Shown: positions 25,459 to 34,136, counted from the stretch's first letter. The stretch is 64,000 nt of DNA from Rhodospirillum sp. (GCA_021741145.1 JAIOYK010000018.1:1-64000); one strand, 5' to 3'. Program-made: numbers and translations. Notes: generated by a model not told the origin, from the sequence alone.

Positions 25459-26883
25459 CTACAACGGCAGACGCACCCGGGCGCGGAGGCCACCCAGGGG
25501 GCTGTCCTCCAAGGTGATATCGCCGCCCATGGCGCGAACCACGTCCCGGGCGATGGTCAGACCCAGGCCGGTCCCCCCGGTGCGGGGGTTGCGGGAGCTT
25601 TCGATGCGGACGAAGGCGCGGAAGACATCTTCCCGCCGGTCCGCGGGGATGCCGGGGCCGTCGTCATCCACCAGGATCTCCACGCTGTGGTCCCGCAGGC
25701 CCAGGCGGATGGAGATATGGTTGGCGAAGCGGTGGGCATTGCCCAGGATGTTCACCAAACACCGTTCGAGGGCCTGGGGTTTGACCGGAACCGTCACCGG
25801 TGCCTCGGCGTGCATGTCGATCTCCGCCCCATTGCGGCGCATGCGCTGGACCACGCCAGCGACCAGTTCCACCAGGGGCGTGGCCACCAGGTCCTCGGTG
25901 CCTTCGCCCCGGGCGAAGGCCAGATAGCCCTCGACCATGCGTTCCATGTCCGAAATGTCCTGGGCCAGTTCCACGGTCCCCTCCTGGCCCTCCATGAAGG
26001 CCAGTTGCAGGCGCATGCGGGTGAGTGGCGTGCGCAGGTCATGGCTGACCCCGGCGAGCATTTCCGTGCGCTGGGCGATCTGGCGGTTGATCCGTTCGCG
26101 CATGCGGGTGAACGCCAGGCCCGCCTGACGGACTTCCGCGGCGCCCTCGGATTTGAAATCGGCCACGTCGCGGCCCTTGCCCAGGGCGTCCGCGGCCATG
26201 GCCAAACGGCGGATGGGACGCACTTGATTGCGCATGAAGACCGTCGCCACGGCGAACAGGATCACCGAGGAAATGGTCATCCAGCCCATGAAAATATAGG
26301 TGGTTACGCTGAACAGGCGCTTGCGCGGCACCTCCACCCGCAACAGGCCGTCCCGGGTCTGGATGGTGATCTCCAGGGTCCTGTCGTCGACCACGTCCAC
26401 CTGATAGGGCAGATCCGTATGGTCGGCCAGGGTCCGGTAGAGGGTTTCGGCGACGAAGTCCTCGGATTGGTCCGGGGGCGCCCGCATGGGCAGCATGCCG
26501 TGGGGCTCGAAGGTGGTCTTCAACTGCTCGCGCATATGGGCCAGGGCGAACATCCATTGGCGGTCCGCGGGATCCGGATGAACGTCCATGTAATCCAGGA
26601 TCATGCCGATTTCGGCGGAGACGGCGTTGTTCAGCCGTCGGCTCATGGTGTCCCAATGGCGGTCGAAGAAGATGGTCGCGGTGATCACCTGCAGCAGGAT
26701 CAGGGGAACGACGATGATCAACAACGACCGTGCCAACAGACTGTTGGGCATCATCGCTTTCAGAACCCGCCCGATGGGCCGCAACCAGGGGGTTTCCAGC
26801 CGGATAATCCGACGGATGGTCCGCAGGGGTTCGGGCAGGGACCGCCGCCGGGGCCACGGGACCGTGGGAGGGAGAGTGGTCAT
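25459..26883 (-). CDS. EnvZ-like sensor histidine kinase
   Basis: A 474-residue membrane kinase. Two transmembrane segments (about 48-70 and 185-208) flank a periplasmic domain of about 115 residues; HAMP follows at about 210-262. The phosphoacceptor is His281 in VSHDLRTPLTRM, and the ATPase has the N box (NILGNAHRFA), G1 (DDDGPGIP) and G2 (GTGLGLTIARDV). It lies 10 nt after the OmpR-type regulator in a MarR-OmpR-EnvZ transcript. The EnvZ-like layout suggests envelope or osmotic sensing, and the tandem porins at 36.7 kb are possible targets. The start codon position is uncertain by a few residues. Confidence 0.9.
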   Translation of the reverse strand: MTTLPPTVPWPRRRSLPEPLRTIRRIIRLETPWLRPIGRVLKAMMPNSLLARSLLIIVVPLILLQVITATIFFDRHWDTMSRRLNNAVSAEIGMILDYMDVHPDPADRQWMFALAHMREQLKTTFEPHGMLPMRAPPDQSEDFVAETLYRTLADHTDLPYQVDVVDDRTLEITIQTRDGLLRVEVPRKRLFSVTTYIFMGWMTISSVILFAVATVFMRNQVRPIRRLAMAADALGKGRDVADFKSEGAAEVRQAGLAFTRMRERINRQIAQRTEMLAGVSHDLRTPLTRMRLQLAFMEGQEGTVELAQDISDMERMVEGYLAFARGEGTEDLVATPLVELVAGVVQRMRRNGAEIDMHAEAPVTVPVKPQALERCLVNILGNAHRFANHISIRLGLRDHSVEILVDDDGPGIPADRREDVFRAFVRIESSRNPRTGGTGLGLTIARDVVRAMGGDITLEDSPLGGLRARVRLPL

Positions 26884-26893
26884 CGCGCGCCCC

Positions 26894-27655
26894 TCAACCG
26901 GGCCGCAACAGATAGCCCTTGCCCCGCACCGTCTGCAGGTGGCGGGGCATGCGCGGATCGTCCTCGATCTTCTTGCGCAGGCGGGTGACCTGCACGTCGA
27001 TGGCCCGGGCGTTGCCCTCGGCCCCGGTCAGATCGGCCAGCTCTTCCCGGCTGATCGCCTCGCCGACGCGGGCGGCCAGGGTCGCCAGAAGGGCCTGTTC
27101 CGCCGTGGTCAGATGGACCGGCGCGCCATCGCGGGTCAGTTCCTGCCGTTGGGGGTCGAAGACGCAGGCCCCCAGGGACAGCGGTCCCTCTCCACCCGCG
27201 GGGGAGACCTCGACCACCGGGTCCCGCCGGGTCCGGCGGAGAATGCCGTTAAGGCGAAGGACCAGTTCCCGGGGGTCGAAGGGTTTGGCCAGATAGTCGT
27301 CGGCTCCGCTTTCCAGGCCGAGGATTCGGTCTTCGGCCTGGTCCATGGCGGTGAGCATCAGAATGGGAACCTCCGAGGTTTCCCGCAGACCGCGGGTCAA
27401 CTCCACGCCCGATTCGCCGGGCATCATCACGTCGACGACCAGGATATCGAATTCCAAGGCGGAAAGATGGCGCCGTGCCTCCCCGGCGTCCTCAGCGGTG
27501 GTGACCAGAAAGCCCCGGTCCATCAGATAGCGTTTCAGCAGGGCCAGGATCCGGGTGTCGTCGTCCACGACCAAGATGTGCGGAGGCTCGCCCTCGAGAG
27601 CCGCGGCCTTGCCCGGGAGGGCGGGGATGGGAATCGTTCCGCCAGGGTCGCTCAT
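26894..27655 (-). CDS. OmpR/PetR-family response regulator
   Basis: A 253-residue two-domain regulator. The receiver domain (about 25-140) has the acidic pocket VDDD, phosphoacceptor Asp75 in VVDVMMPGESG, and Lys in YLAKPFDPREL. The C-terminal winged helix (about 160-250) ends VRGKGYLLRPG, as in OmpR. The N-terminus carries about 25 extra residues. Its ATG overlaps the stop of the MarR gene by 4 bp. A MarR gene fused by overlap to an OmpR-type gene is the arrangement of petP-petR in Rhodobacter, so PetR is a reasonable name, though the downstream kinase makes an OmpR/EnvZ role equally plausible. Confidence 0.9.
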   Translation of the reverse strand: MSDPGGTIPIPALPGKAAALEGEPPHILVVDDDTRILALLKRYLMDRGFLVTTAEDAGEARRHLSALEFDILVVDVMMPGESGVELTRGLRETSEVPILMLTAMDQAEDRILGLESGADDYLAKPFDPRELVLRLNGILRRTRRDPVVEVSPAGGEGPLSLGACVFDPQRQELTRDGAPVHLTTAEQALLATLAARVGEAISREELADLTGAEGNARAIDVQVTRLRKKIEDDPRMPRHLQTVRGKGYLLRPG

Positions 27656-28176
27656 TGATCCCGCTCCCGCCCGCCGTCCCGCCCACCATCCCGCCGAGAT
27701 TGGGCGAAGCGTTCCCGGGCGGGGTCGTCGACGATGCCCAGCATGACCTTGCGGAACCCCTCCACGGCCTCCGCTCCCGCTTCCCGGTAGGCCCGGGCGA
27801 AGCGGCGGCGCTGGGCCTCGGTCAGTTGGCGCTCCATCTCCACCCCCTTCTCGGTCAGTTCCAACAGTCGCTGCCGCCCGTCCCGGGGACCCCGATGCTG
27901 GATGATGAAGCCATCGGTCACCAGTTGGGACAGCACGCGGGACAGGCTTTGCTTGGTGATGGCCAAGATGTCCAGGAGATCACTGACGCTGATCCGCGGA
28001 TGGCGCCCCACGAAATAGATCACCCGGTGGTGGGCTCGGCCAAACTTGTGTTTGGCCAACATGGCGTCGGCCTCGCTGGTGAAATCCCGATAGGCGAAGA
28101 ACAACAGCTCGATGCCTTGACGCAGCTCTTCCTCTCTTAGGAACAGGGGGTTGGCGCTGGTTTTGGCTTCGCTCAT
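27652..28176 (-). CDS. MarR-family regulator, PetP-like
   Basis: A 174-residue winged-helix regulator. The recognition region I-S-V-S-D-L-L-D-I-L-A-I-T-K-Q-S-L-S-R-V-L is at about 65-85, followed by the wing with RGPRDGRQRLLELTEKG. The start at 28176 is chosen over a longer frame because the residues upstream are low-complexity Trp-Gln-Pro repeats and GGAAAG precedes this ATG. It is the first gene of the transcript, divergent from ilvE. In Rhodobacter the homologous PetP is needed together with PetR; the target genes here are unknown. The C-terminus is Arg/Gly/Asp-rich. Confidence 0.85.
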   Translation of the reverse strand: MSEAKTSANPLFLREEELRQGIELLFFAYRDFTSEADAMLAKHKFGRAHHRVIYFVGRHPRISVSDLLDILAITKQSLSRVLSQLVTDGFIIQHRGPRDGRQRLLELTEKGVEMERQLTEAQRRRFARAYREAGAEAVEGFRKVMLGIVDDPARERFAQSRRDGGRDGGRERDQ

Positions 28177-28372
28177 CGGGTTTTGCTTTCCAGGTTGCCA
28201 CGGGCCAGGTTGCCATGGGGTCGCGCCTCGGACAGGCGACAAGATCATAACTGTATGATTTAGACCAAAAGCGGGACCCGAAATCGAGTCCCATTTCCAC
28301 CTTTTCGCACCGCGTCCAATGCCTTTAAGGGGGGGTCCCCCGAAGAAATTCCGTCCTTTTGGGTCAGCCTTG

Positions 28373-28401
28373 TTGACATAGTTAGAGGAAGGATGTTACG
28401 T
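28373..28401 (+). promoter_or_regulatory. Candidate sigma-70 promoter for ilvE
   Basis: A consensus -35 TTGACA at 28373-28378 is followed after 17 bp by TTACGT (28396-28401), a weak -10. It would start transcription about 65 bp before the aminotransferase ATG. The 28177-28471 spacer must also serve the divergent MarR operon. Confidence 0.4.
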
Positions 28402-28471
28402 AGTCGCAGGATCGGCGGTAAGAATTGTTCGACAAATGGCCGATCACCCTAATTCTAGGAAAGGTTTCGCT

Positions 28472-29383
28472 ATGTCTCTCGTTCCGTTCGATGATCGCGA
28501 CGGCACCATTTGGGTCAATGGGGAACTGGTCCCCTGGCGCGACGCGAAAGTGCATGTTCTGACCCATGGTCTGCACTACGGAAGCTGCGTATTCGAGGGG
28601 GAGCGAGTCTACGACGGCAAGGTGTTCAAGCTGGCCGAGCACACGGAGCGCCTGCATTTTTCCGGCAAGGTTCTGGGGTTCGACATCCCTTATTCCGTCG
28701 CCGAGCTGAACGCGGCCACCAACGAGGTGCTGAAAGCCAACGCCATCATTGATGGCTATGTCCGTCCGGTGGCTTGGCGGGGCAGCGAGATGATGGGGGT
28801 TTCGGCCCAGCATAACCGGATCAATGTCGCCATCGCGTCCTGGCAATGGCCCAGCTACTTTTCGCCGGAAGCGCGTCTCGCGGGTATTCGCCTGACGGTT
28901 TCCAAATGGCGCCGCCCGGCGCCGGACACGGCGCCGACCCAGTCCAAGGCGGCGGGCCTATACATGATCTGCACCATGTCCAAGCATGACGCGGAGAACA
29001 AAGGGTATGACGACGCCCTGATGCTGGACTACCGAGGTCAGGTGGCCGAGGCCACCGGGGCGAACATCTTCCTGATCCAGGATGGCGTGATCCACACCCC
29101 GACGCCGGATTGCTTCCTTGACGGCATCACGCGGCGCACGGTGATTGATCTGGCCAAGCGCCGGGGGTACGAGGTGGTCGAGCGGGCCATCCAGCCCGAG
29201 GAGTTCGCCAAGACCCAGGAGGTTTTCCTGACCGGCACCGCGGCCGAGGTCACCCCCGTTCGTCAGATCGGGGACTGGACCTTTGTTCCGGGCGAGATGA
29301 CCAAGGCCCTGGTCGAGGACTACGACAAGGAAGTGGGTCGCACTCATGACAAGGCCGCCTCGGCCCGCGACAGCGCGTCCTGA
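28472..29383 (+). CDS. ilvE: Branched-chain amino acid aminotransferase
   Basis: A 303-residue fold-type IV PLP aminotransferase that makes valine, leucine and isoleucine from their keto acids. Conserved features are THGLHYGSCVFEGERVY near the N-terminus, the PLP lysine in QSKAAGLY at about 150, and the phosphate-binding G-I-T-R-R-T-V-I and T-G-T-A-A-E-V-T-P-V blocks near the end. The start at 28472 has AGGAAAGG upstream. D-amino acid transaminases and ADC lyases share the fold, but the sequence and length fit IlvE. Confidence 0.92.
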   Translation: MSLVPFDDRDGTIWVNGELVPWRDAKVHVLTHGLHYGSCVFEGERVYDGKVFKLAEHTERLHFSGKVLGFDIPYSVAELNAATNEVLKANAIIDGYVRPVAWRGSEMMGVSAQHNRINVAIASWQWPSYFSPEARLAGIRLTVSKWRRPAPDTAPTQSKAAGLYMICTMSKHDAENKGYDDALMLDYRGQVAEATGANIFLIQDGVIHTPTPDCFLDGITRRTVIDLAKRRGYEVVERAIQPEEFAKTQEVFLTGTAAEVTPVRQIGDWTFVPGEMTKALVEDYDKEVGRTHDKAASARDSAS

Positions 29384-29459
29384 TCTTCTGGCTGATCTTC
29401 TGGATGTGGTAAGGCGCTCCCATGGTTCCTTCTGTCGGAGGGGATCCATGGGGGGCCGA

Positions 29460-30203
29460 TCAATGCCGGGTCGGAGTCGCCGACCCGGTTTGGTCCGCCC
29501 GCGACGGTATGGTAACGCGCAGGGGCGTGGCGCTCTCTCCGGACCGGTCCAGGCGATTGGGGATGGGGAGCGCGAAGGGCGGGCGCGGCGGCTGGGTTCG
29601 GAGCAGTTTGGCTTCCTCGGTCAAGCCTAGGCTCTCGGCCAGATCAGCAAGGGCGCGTGGGCTGGCCGAACGGTCCTTGGCGAAGGTCCGGATTCCCTCG
29701 GCCACGTCCATTTCCAAGGTCTTCAGGGTGTCCGCGAGTCCGGCGTATTCGCGCTCCAACCGTTCCCGTTCCGCTTCCACGGCGAGGGCGGCATCGGCTA
29801 GGGTATTCATCTGATGGCGGACTTCCTGGGCTTCCCGCGCCTCCTGGGCGATCCGCGCGGGCAGGAGGGCGGGAGACGGGTGGCCCGAATCCCGGGCCGC
29901 GTCGGTCAGGGCGCGGGCGCGGGAGGAGATCCGGGCCGCGACCGCTTGGTAAAACAGGGGGCGGGAGCCGGTCTCGGGCAGCAGGCCCAAGGCGCGGAGG
30001 GCGCCCGTCCTCTGGTCGTCCCGGGAGAGACGGCCGAGAAGGACGGGCAGATCGCAGAGGATTGTCGAATCAGGGATATCCCCACAGAGAACCATCCATT
30101 CGGACAAGGAATCGGCGCTTTGCCCATCCCCAAGGAAGACCCCGTCGTCCAAAGCCTGGAGCAGTCGGGAGTCCAATATCCGTTTTGGATCGGGAGCGGT
30201 CAT
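29460..30203 (-). CDS. Hypothetical protein with a central coiled coil
   Basis: A 247-residue soluble protein that I do not recognise. Residues 1-80 look globular and contain two cysteines (VLCGDIPDSTILCDL). Residues about 110-185 are charged heptad-like sequence (RIAQEAREAQEVRHQMN, AVEAERERLEREYAGL), predicted to be a coiled coil. The last 50 residues are proline- and arginine-rich and probably disordered. No signal peptide or membrane segment is seen. AGGAG lies 10 nt before the ATG, and codon use resembles the neighbours, so it is a real gene. It is convergent with ilvE. Confidence 0.65.
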   Translation of the reverse strand: MTAPDPKRILDSRLLQALDDGVFLGDGQSADSLSEWMVLCGDIPDSTILCDLPVLLGRLSRDDQRTGALRALGLLPETGSRPLFYQAVAARISSRARALTDAARDSGHPSPALLPARIAQEAREAQEVRHQMNTLADAALAVEAERERLEREYAGLADTLKTLEMDVAEGIRTFAKDRSASPRALADLAESLGLTEEAKLLRTQPPRPPFALPIPNRLDRSGESATPLRVTIPSRADQTGSATPTRH

Positions 30204-30312
30204 CGGTCGGGAAACTCCTGTTCAAGGTCAATCCGGAAGCCCCCCGGTTTACCCCTCCCTGGTTGCCGACCGGTTAACGCCGTTCATGAACCCATGGCTA
30301 TAACATCCCGCG

Positions 30313-30786
30313 CTAAAGCTGTTTTTCGGATTTCAGGTCTTCGCGAACCCTGGTCAATGCCAGACCCAGCCAGTTCCGCCCGGTCCATTGGGCCGGATCG
30401 TGTGACTTGGGATCCCCTTCCATAAATCCGATTCCCCACCGTTGGTCCGCGCTGGCGTAGGCGAGCGTGTTGGATCCGGTGGCCAGAAGCATCTCGGCGA
30501 GCTTTGGGTCGGCGAAAAATTTCGCCCGATTGCCCCGGTAGACGGCCTCGGGGCCCTCTTCGTCCCAGCGGTCTGGATCGAAGGGGGTGACCTGACGGCC
30601 AAGTGCCTGGTGATCGTGGGAGTAGCGGCTTTTCAGGATTTTCCCGGCCGTGGCCGAGTCTCCGAACAGGGTTGCCTTGGACCACATCATGTAGTGCTCG
30701 GCGGAGGCATAGGCCACCCCCTCCACCGTGAAGGGGGTGGGGGTATATTGGTTGAAGGGGCCGTTCAGGAAAAAGGTGATGTCCAT
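30313..30786 (-). CDS. NADAR-family protein (YbiA-like ADP-ribose glycosidase)
   Basis: A 157-residue protein with the NADAR pattern: GPFNQYTPTPFTVEG near the N-terminus, then A-S-A-E-H-Y-M-M-W-S-K-A, a central R-G-N-R-A-K-F, and the C-terminal W-G-I-G-F-x-x-G-D-P-x-x-x-D-x-x-x-W-x-G-x-N-W-L-G. NADAR domains act on N-glycosidic bonds of ADP-ribose or riboflavin intermediates, and some reverse guanine ADP-ribosylation. The start at 30786 gives the normal domain length; the frame continues upstream without a plausible ribosome site. It stands alone, with no toxin gene beside it. Confidence 0.8.
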   Translation of the reverse strand: MDITFFLNGPFNQYTPTPFTVEGVAYASAEHYMMWSKATLFGDSATAGKILKSRYSHDHQALGRQVTPFDPDRWDEEGPEAVYRGNRAKFFADPKLAEMLLATGSNTLAYASADQRWGIGFMEGDPKSHDPAQWTGRNWLGLALTRVREDLKSEKQL

Positions 30787-30972
30787 GCCGGATCCAATTG
30801 CCTCGAGAAAAATGTGGTTTTCTGGATTGAGGTGACCATCGGATCGGATGTCAAGGCAAGCGCGACCTGTTGTGGCAGCGGAAAGTGGCCGCCGCGGCTT
30901 ACGGCGCGAAAAATGCCGCGTGCCGTTTGAGTGCAAGGCAAACCCGAGGGATGAAATCCCTCGGGCTTCGAG

Positions 30973-31596
30973 TCACGGAGTCGCCCGGCTGGTGAGGACG
31001 ACGTGGTGGGGCAGGGCCTCCATGCGCGCGATCCAAGCGAGGATGGCCGGCGTGCGGGACAGGTCGAACCCCCCTTCCGGCGCCACGTGGGTATAGGCGA
31101 ACAGTGAGATGTCGGCGATGGTCGGCCCGTCGCCCACGAACCAGTCGGTCCGGGACAGGTGCCTTTCCATGACGTCCAGGGCCACATAGCCCTTGGGCAT
31201 CTTTTCGGTCTCCAGCAGGGTGGTCCGCTCCGGCGTCATCTCCTGGAAATGGCGCATGAAGCGGGCCACGGCGATGAAGGGCTCGTGGCTGTACTGCTCG
31301 AAGAACTGCCATTGCAGCACCCGCGCCCGGTCCAATCGGTCGGTGGGCAGATAGGGCGTGCCCTCGGCCAGATAGTTCAGGATCGCGTTGCTCTCCCACA
31401 GCATGTGTCCGTCTTCCAACTCCAGGGTGGGAATGCGGCCGTTGGGATTTTTGCGTGACAGAAATTCCGGGGTACGGGTCTCCCCCTTCAGAATGTCATG
31501 TTCCACCAGGGTGAAGGGCCGCTGAAGCCAATGGAGCAGGAGGCGAACCTTATAACCGTTTCCGCTTTCCAAAAAGTCATGGAGAATCAAGGGCAA
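30973..31596 (-). CDS. Glutathione S-transferase family protein
   Basis: A 207-residue two-domain GST. The thioredoxin-like N-terminal domain has a Ser-rich active-site loop (FLESGNGYKVRLLL), the cis-proline glutathione site NGRIPTLE and E-S-N-A-I-L-N-Y-L. The all-helical C-terminal domain includes the N-capping motif in GPTIADISLFAY. The substrate is unknown. It lies between the NADAR gene and a pair of stem-loops, on the same strand as both neighbours but with gaps that suggest its own promoter. Confidence 0.88.
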   Translation of the reverse strand: MPLILHDFLESGNGYKVRLLLHWLQRPFTLVEHDILKGETRTPEFLSRKNPNGRIPTLELEDGHMLWESNAILNYLAEGTPYLPTDRLDRARVLQWQFFEQYSHEPFIAVARFMRHFQEMTPERTTLLETEKMPKGYVALDVMERHLSRTDWFVGDGPTIADISLFAYTHVAPEGGFDLSRTPAILAWIARMEALPHHVVLTSRATP

Positions 31597-31675
31597 GTGC
31601 TCCTAAAAGAGAGGATAAGGAAGAGAATAGGGGAGAATAAGGAGGGGGAGGGAGGAAAATATGGACACACACGAA

Positions 31676-31704
31676 GGGCGGGGTTCCGTTCTGGAACCCC
31701 GCCC
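31676..31704. terminator. Perfect 12-bp stem-loop between DUF1127 and GST genes
   Basis: GGGCGGGGTTCC pairs with GGAACCCCGCCC around the loop GTTCT. It lies 64 bp past the DUF1127 stop and would be the stronger of two tandem hairpins. There is no T-run on either side, so termination is inferred from stem strength only. Confidence 0.55.
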
Positions 31705-31709
31705 GGCGG

Positions 31710-31749
31710 ATGGGCGTCCGTGGTGGTGGGGAGTGGGGGGGACGCCCAT
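31710..31749. terminator. Second stem-loop downstream of the DUF1127 gene
   Basis: ATGGGCGTCC (31710-31719) pairs with GGACGCCCAT (31740-31749) around a G-rich 20-nt loop. It lies 19 bp past the DUF1127 stop. Together with the next hairpin it probably ends or stabilises that short transcript. Confidence 0.45.
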
Positions 31750-31767
31750 GGGTGTCGATGGGTCGTG

Positions 31768-32046
31768 TTACCGCCCGTAAATATCCGGGTGACGGATCAG
31801 ATCGGCCGGGGAATGCCGCTCCAGGCCATGGACCTGTCCGGGGTTGAGGCCGAGGTCACGCAGCATCCGGTCGTCCAGGCTCGCGAGTTGCCGCATCTGC
31901 CGACGCTGCTCCATGCGGGTCCAAGCCTTGTCGACGATCTTGTCCACCCAGGCCAGTAGGCGGATGCTCAGGGAAGCGGGGCGCTCGTCCGTCCGGATGA
32001 CGGACGCGGCATCCGCGGAAGCGATATCGCACGTCCGTGAGGTCAT
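31768..32046 (-). CDS. DUF1127 small protein
   Basis: A 92-residue protein whose C-terminal half carries the DUF1127 motif RQLASLDDRMLRDLGL, followed by a short tail ending I-R-H-P-D-I-Y-G-R. DUF1127 proteins are small, arginine-rich and often strongly expressed; in several alphaproteobacteria they affect RNA turnover or phosphate and stress responses. A strong AGGAG lies before the ATG at 32046, which decides the start over a longer frame. It is divergent from two LysR genes, which may regulate it. Confidence 0.8.
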   Translation of the reverse strand: MTSRTCDIASADAASVIRTDERPASLSIRLLAWVDKIVDKAWTRMEQRRQMRQLASLDDRMLRDLGLNPGQVHGLERHSPADLIRHPDIYGR

Positions 32047-32208
32047 GGCGTGATCTCCTGTCTTGTTTCGATCCCGGGGCCGATCCCCGGTGGTGTCTGG
32101 TGACAAGGAGAAGATGGACCCCTTGACCTTTCCCGACAAACGAGGCTTTCTCGGTGGATGGTTTAGGAAATCTTGGCCTTCATACAGGTGTCACACAAAG
32201 GAGGATTC

Positions 32209-33150
32209 ATGGTCCGGCGTTTGCCTCCCCTGAATGCCCTGCGTGCCTTCGAGGCGGCGGCCCGCCATGGGGGCTTCACCGGGGCGGCCAAGGAGTTGAA
32301 TGTGACCCCGGCCGCGGTCAGCCATCAGGTCAAGGGGTTGGAGGATTTTCTGGGCCAAGTCCTGTTCCACCGCCTCGCCCGGGGGCTGGATCTGACGGAG
32401 GCGGGGCGGTCCTACCTGCCGGAGTTGACCGCCGGGTTCGACCAATTGGCCCGGGCCGCGGACTGCCTGCGCGGTGGTGACTTGGCCGGGCGTCTGGTGG
32501 TCTCGGTTCTGCCCAGCTTCTGCGCTGGGTGGCTCGCGCCACGGATCGGTGGTTTTAATGCCCGTCATCCGGAGATCCGCCTGGAACTCCTCTCCCAGAA
32601 CCGCAATACGGATTTCGAGACCGAGGACGTCGACATGGGCCTACGCTATGGCCGGGGTGTCTATCCCGGTTTGGAGGTGGTCCGGGTGCTGGACGAGGAG
32701 GTCTTTCCCATCTGCTCCCCGGCCCTGATGACGGGTCCCTTGCCTCTGCGCGGGTTCGAGGACCTGCGGCACCACGTCTTGTTGCACGATCCATCGGCCC
32801 TGCCGGACGAGCCCTGGAATCTGTGGAGCACCTGGTTGGATTCGGCGGGGGTCGAGGGGTTGGACCTGGATCGGGGGCATGGCTTCTCCGATACCACGGC
32901 CATGATCGCCGCCTGTGTGTCCGGGTTGGGTGTGGGAATCGGGCGGTCGGCTCTGGTGCGGGAACACCTGCGCGCGGGCCGTCTGGTGCGGCCCTTCACG
33001 GTCTCGCGCCCGGCCGACTATGCCTACTGGGCGGCCTTCCTTCCCAAAACCCGAGAGAATCCGAAGGCCATGGCCTTTCTCGACTGGGTGCTGTCGATCC
33101 CGGGCACGGCGTCTCCGTCCAAACTCCTCCGGGAGGGCAAGGAGCCATGA
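32209..33150 (+). CDS. LysR-family regulator, GcvA-like (copy 1)
   Basis: A 313-residue LysR protein with an N-terminal winged helix (RRLPPLNALRAFEAAARHGG, then VTPAAVSHQVKGLE) and a periplasmic-binding-like effector domain from about 90. The opening sequence is typical of the GcvA/AmpR subgroup. A perfect AGGAGG lies 6 nt before the ATG. Its stop overlaps the start of a second, closely related LysR gene as ATGA. The co-inducer is unknown. It is divergent from the DUF1127 gene. Confidence 0.9.
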   Translation: MVRRLPPLNALRAFEAAARHGGFTGAAKELNVTPAAVSHQVKGLEDFLGQVLFHRLARGLDLTEAGRSYLPELTAGFDQLARAADCLRGGDLAGRLVVSVLPSFCAGWLAPRIGGFNARHPEIRLELLSQNRNTDFETEDVDMGLRYGRGVYPGLEVVRVLDEEVFPICSPALMTGPLPLRGFEDLRHHVLLHDPSALPDEPWNLWSTWLDSAGVEGLDLDRGHGFSDTTAMIAACVSGLGVGIGRSALVREHLRAGRLVRPFTVSRPADYAYWAAFLPKTRENPKAMAFLDWVLSIPGTASPSKLLREGKEP

Positions 33151-34136
33151 ACCGCCGCCTGCCCCCCCTGAACGCCCTGCGCGCCTTCGAGACCGCCGCC
33201 CGTCATGGGGGCTTCACCAAGGCTGCGGAGGAACTGGGCGTGACTCCAGCCGCGGTCAGTCACCAAGTCAAGGCCCTGGAGGATATCCTGGGGGTGCCCC
33301 TGTTCCGTCGCCTGTCCCGGGGGCTTGACCTGACCGACGCGGGACGGGCCTACCTGCCTGCCCTGACCCGGGGGTTTGATCGCCTTGCCCGGGCGGGGGA
33401 GCGTCTGCGCGAAGGAGGGTTGGCCGGGCGATTGACGGTCTCGATCCTACCCAGCCTCTGTGCCGGATGGCTGGCGCCCCGGTTGGTGGATTTCCAGGGC
33501 CTTTGCCCCGAAGTGGGACTGAGCCTCGTGTCCGATCCCGGCTTGGTCAGCTTCGGCCGGGGAGATGTCGACATGGCGATCCGTTATGGCCGGGGGATCT
33601 ATCCGGGGCTCCGCTCCATCCGAATCCTGGGGGAGGAGATCTTTCCCGTCTGCGCACCCTCGTTGCTCAATGGGGAGCGTCCCCTGCGGACGCTCTCGGA
33701 CCTACGCCACCACACGATTTTGCGGAATGTGGACGTTCTGTCGGGGGAGGCCTGGCTGTACTGGCGGAATTGGCTGGCCGTGGCCGGTGTGGACGACGTG
33801 GACCCCGAAAGTGGCCTGGGATTCACGGAGGGGTCGGCCATGTACGCCGCCTGTCTGGCCGGGGCGGGAGTGGCCATCGGTCGGGCGGCCCTGGTGGAAT
33901 CCGACCTGCGGAGCGGACGCCTGGTCCGTCCCTTCGCTGGCCTGTCCCGCCCCGCGGATTTTTCCTATTTCGCTGTCATGCCCCCGGCCAACCTGGAAAA
34001 CCCCCGGGTCGCGGCCTTCGTTGACTGGCTGCGCGTCGCCGGCGGGGTGGAGGAGGGGGGAGAGGAGGGGGCGGACGAGGGGGCGCGGGAGGATTGGGGG
34101 GCGCGGCCCGGAGGGGACGCCTGGGGTGACGGGTGA
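33147..34136 (+). CDS. LysR-family regulator, GcvA-like (copy 2)
   Basis: A 329-residue paralogue of the preceding gene. It begins NRRLPPLNALRAFETAARHG and shares the helix-turn-helix block VTPAAVSHQVKALEDILG, the A-G-W-L-A-P-R and D-V-D-M-x-x-R-Y-G-R-G-x-Y-P-G-L motifs, and the end of the effector domain. The last 35 residues are a glycine- and glutamate-rich tail not found in copy 1. The start is fixed by the ATGA overlap. A tandem duplication that kept translational coupling suggests that the two products act together, possibly as a heteromer. Confidence 0.88.
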   Translation: MNRRLPPLNALRAFETAARHGGFTKAAEELGVTPAAVSHQVKALEDILGVPLFRRLSRGLDLTDAGRAYLPALTRGFDRLARAGERLREGGLAGRLTVSILPSLCAGWLAPRLVDFQGLCPEVGLSLVSDPGLVSFGRGDVDMAIRYGRGIYPGLRSIRILGEEIFPVCAPSLLNGERPLRTLSDLRHHTILRNVDVLSGEAWLYWRNWLAVAGVDDVDPESGLGFTEGSAMYAACLAGAGVAIGRAALVESDLRSGRLVRPFAGLSRPADFSYFAVMPPANLENPRVAAFVDWLRVAGGVEEGGEEGADEGAREDWGARPGGDAWGDG

